Shown here one piece after another: positions 62,986 through 64,000 of a DNA stretch of 64,000 bases. Within the stretch, counting starts at the first letter, position 1. Each line of letters starts with the position of its first letter. The notes beneath the pieces are model-generated. The model had not been told where the DNA came from. It was given only the letters and a program-made list of their open reading frames with translations, and did not search any database. Position numbers and translations under genes: made by a program. Origin of the DNA: Timema cristinae (lineage: Eukaryota; Arthropoda; Insecta; Phasmatodea; Timematidae); assembly GCA_039000515.1 (NCBI GenBank), contig JBCFYV010000024.1, positions 38,676,035 to 38,740,034 of the forward strand, in the 5' to 3' direction.

Positions 62986-64000
62986 AACTAAAATCTCTTC
63001 AACCATATTTATTAGCGATTCGTACAGTCAGCATGGATATTGAAACGTGGTGGCAAAATTTGATGATATATTTTAAAATCCTTACAAAGATAGTTCTATG
63101 CTGTTCCAAACTAAAATGTCGTTCTAAGTTTTTTATTGGGCTTTCGAGCCGTTATTAAAATGCGTACTCCTCCTCTTCGCCTGAAATGAGAGAGGTTTGT
63201 AAACTCTCATCACCCGACGAGAAAAAGGAAATTTCAGTATATATTGCGGTATATTCATAAAAACTAAGAGATTAATAACTCTGATTTTAGAAGCAATCAA
63301 TTGTTTGGTCACTTAAACAATAATTTAAGGACGTTTCCTACCTGGGACGTCACGGCAGGTCCAGATAGTATTTCCCACGTAGGCCTAAATTAATATACGT
63401 TTTTTTAAGAGATAACGTTGAAACAAAAACCATATAAATTCTGTAAAAAATATTCTAAAATTAGGCTTACATTGTCACAAAATTATTATTTTAATATTTA
63501 AGTAGTTTTTAAATTATTTTTATAAATCGTCTACAATTTGGGCTATTTGGATTGATCAGGAAAATGGTCTGTAAGAATCTTTTGCAGGACGAAGATTATA
63601 AAAAAAATCATGGAAACAAATAGATATCTAGAACAGGAAACCAGAAAAATATTAATTTAAAAATCAAGTAAATGTTTTCAAGGTGCAAATAATATAGCGA
63701 CTGTGTAAACTCGTCAGAAGAAGAGGGAAAATGTTATCAGCAGATAAACAAGAGGCAACGCAGGGTTAACTGCTCGTTTTCTTTACTTTTTTATATTTCT
63801 AAGTGTGATAGTGCTTAGATTGCTTAGGCGTGCTAGATTAAGTAATTCTTTCATCAAATAACTCCCTTAGCTTCCCCCTCTCATTTTATCAGTGCAAATA
63901 AGAAGGCTGCACATTTTTTCTCTCTTATCTAATGAAGGGAGAGAAAACTTGATGGTAAAAACCCCATATCACAGCAAATTAACCGACATATTAAAAATAA
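62986..64000. other. Unassigned AT-rich DNA to the window end
   Basis: No exon, repeat or RNA gene was recognised. Confidence 0.35.

Overview
This window looks like nuclear DNA from an insect, most likely a Timema stick insect. It is AT-rich, has no bacterial-style gene packing, and is built almost entirely of short interspersed repeats, small DNA transposons and Helitron debris. The genus call is from memory: conceptual translations of the commonest SINE here (with a recurring [10 protein letters not shown] segment) resemble repeat-derived peptides that I recall in Timema gene models. It was not checked by search.

The only credible host protein-coding sequence is one internal exon on the + strand at 37912-38084. 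It has a canonical 3' splice site, a canonical GTAAGT donor and a 57-residue reading frame matching the start of the first immunoglobulin domain of the Dpr (defective proboscis extension response) family of neuronal cell-surface receptors. No other Dpr exon was recognised, so most or all of the window is probably intron of one large dpr gene, with at least 25 kb of intron on each side if the gene spans it.

The repeats fall into a few families. SINE A (young, about 245 bp), its older relative A2, and SINE B (about 280 bp) have tRNA-like heads with Pol III box A and box B motifs. A/A2 and B have different heads and bodies but share one 3' tail that ends in AATAAT-type microsatellites. Many copies have clear 10-14 bp target-site duplications. 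Other tRNA-derived families (called C and E here) are rarer. DNA transposons include a 729-bp hAT element just upstream of the Dpr exon, hAT-type MITEs, a TA-flanked hairpin MITE at 85-237, a Tc1/mariner-like MITE family, a Tigger/pogo-like end, two non-autonomous Helitrons (one with a 24-bp internal inversion) and a decayed Helitron helicase piece. LINE remains are a decayed reverse-transcriptase 3' fragment at 60655-61515 and a short LINE piece fused to a SINE at 44656-44917.

Structural oddities include a 1.3-kb near-perfect palindrome (42861-44156), a perfect 56-bp palindrome (49154-49209), a 14-copy ~49-bp minisatellite (29207-29893), a degenerate ~150-bp tandem array (6340-7400), a degenerate 24-bp array (57434-57722) next to a GC-rich island that may be a conserved regulatory element (57780-58090), and two ~850-bp copies of an unclassified promoter-bearing repeat (34522 and 45365). 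The remaining sequence is AT-rich DNA in which nothing could be recognised.
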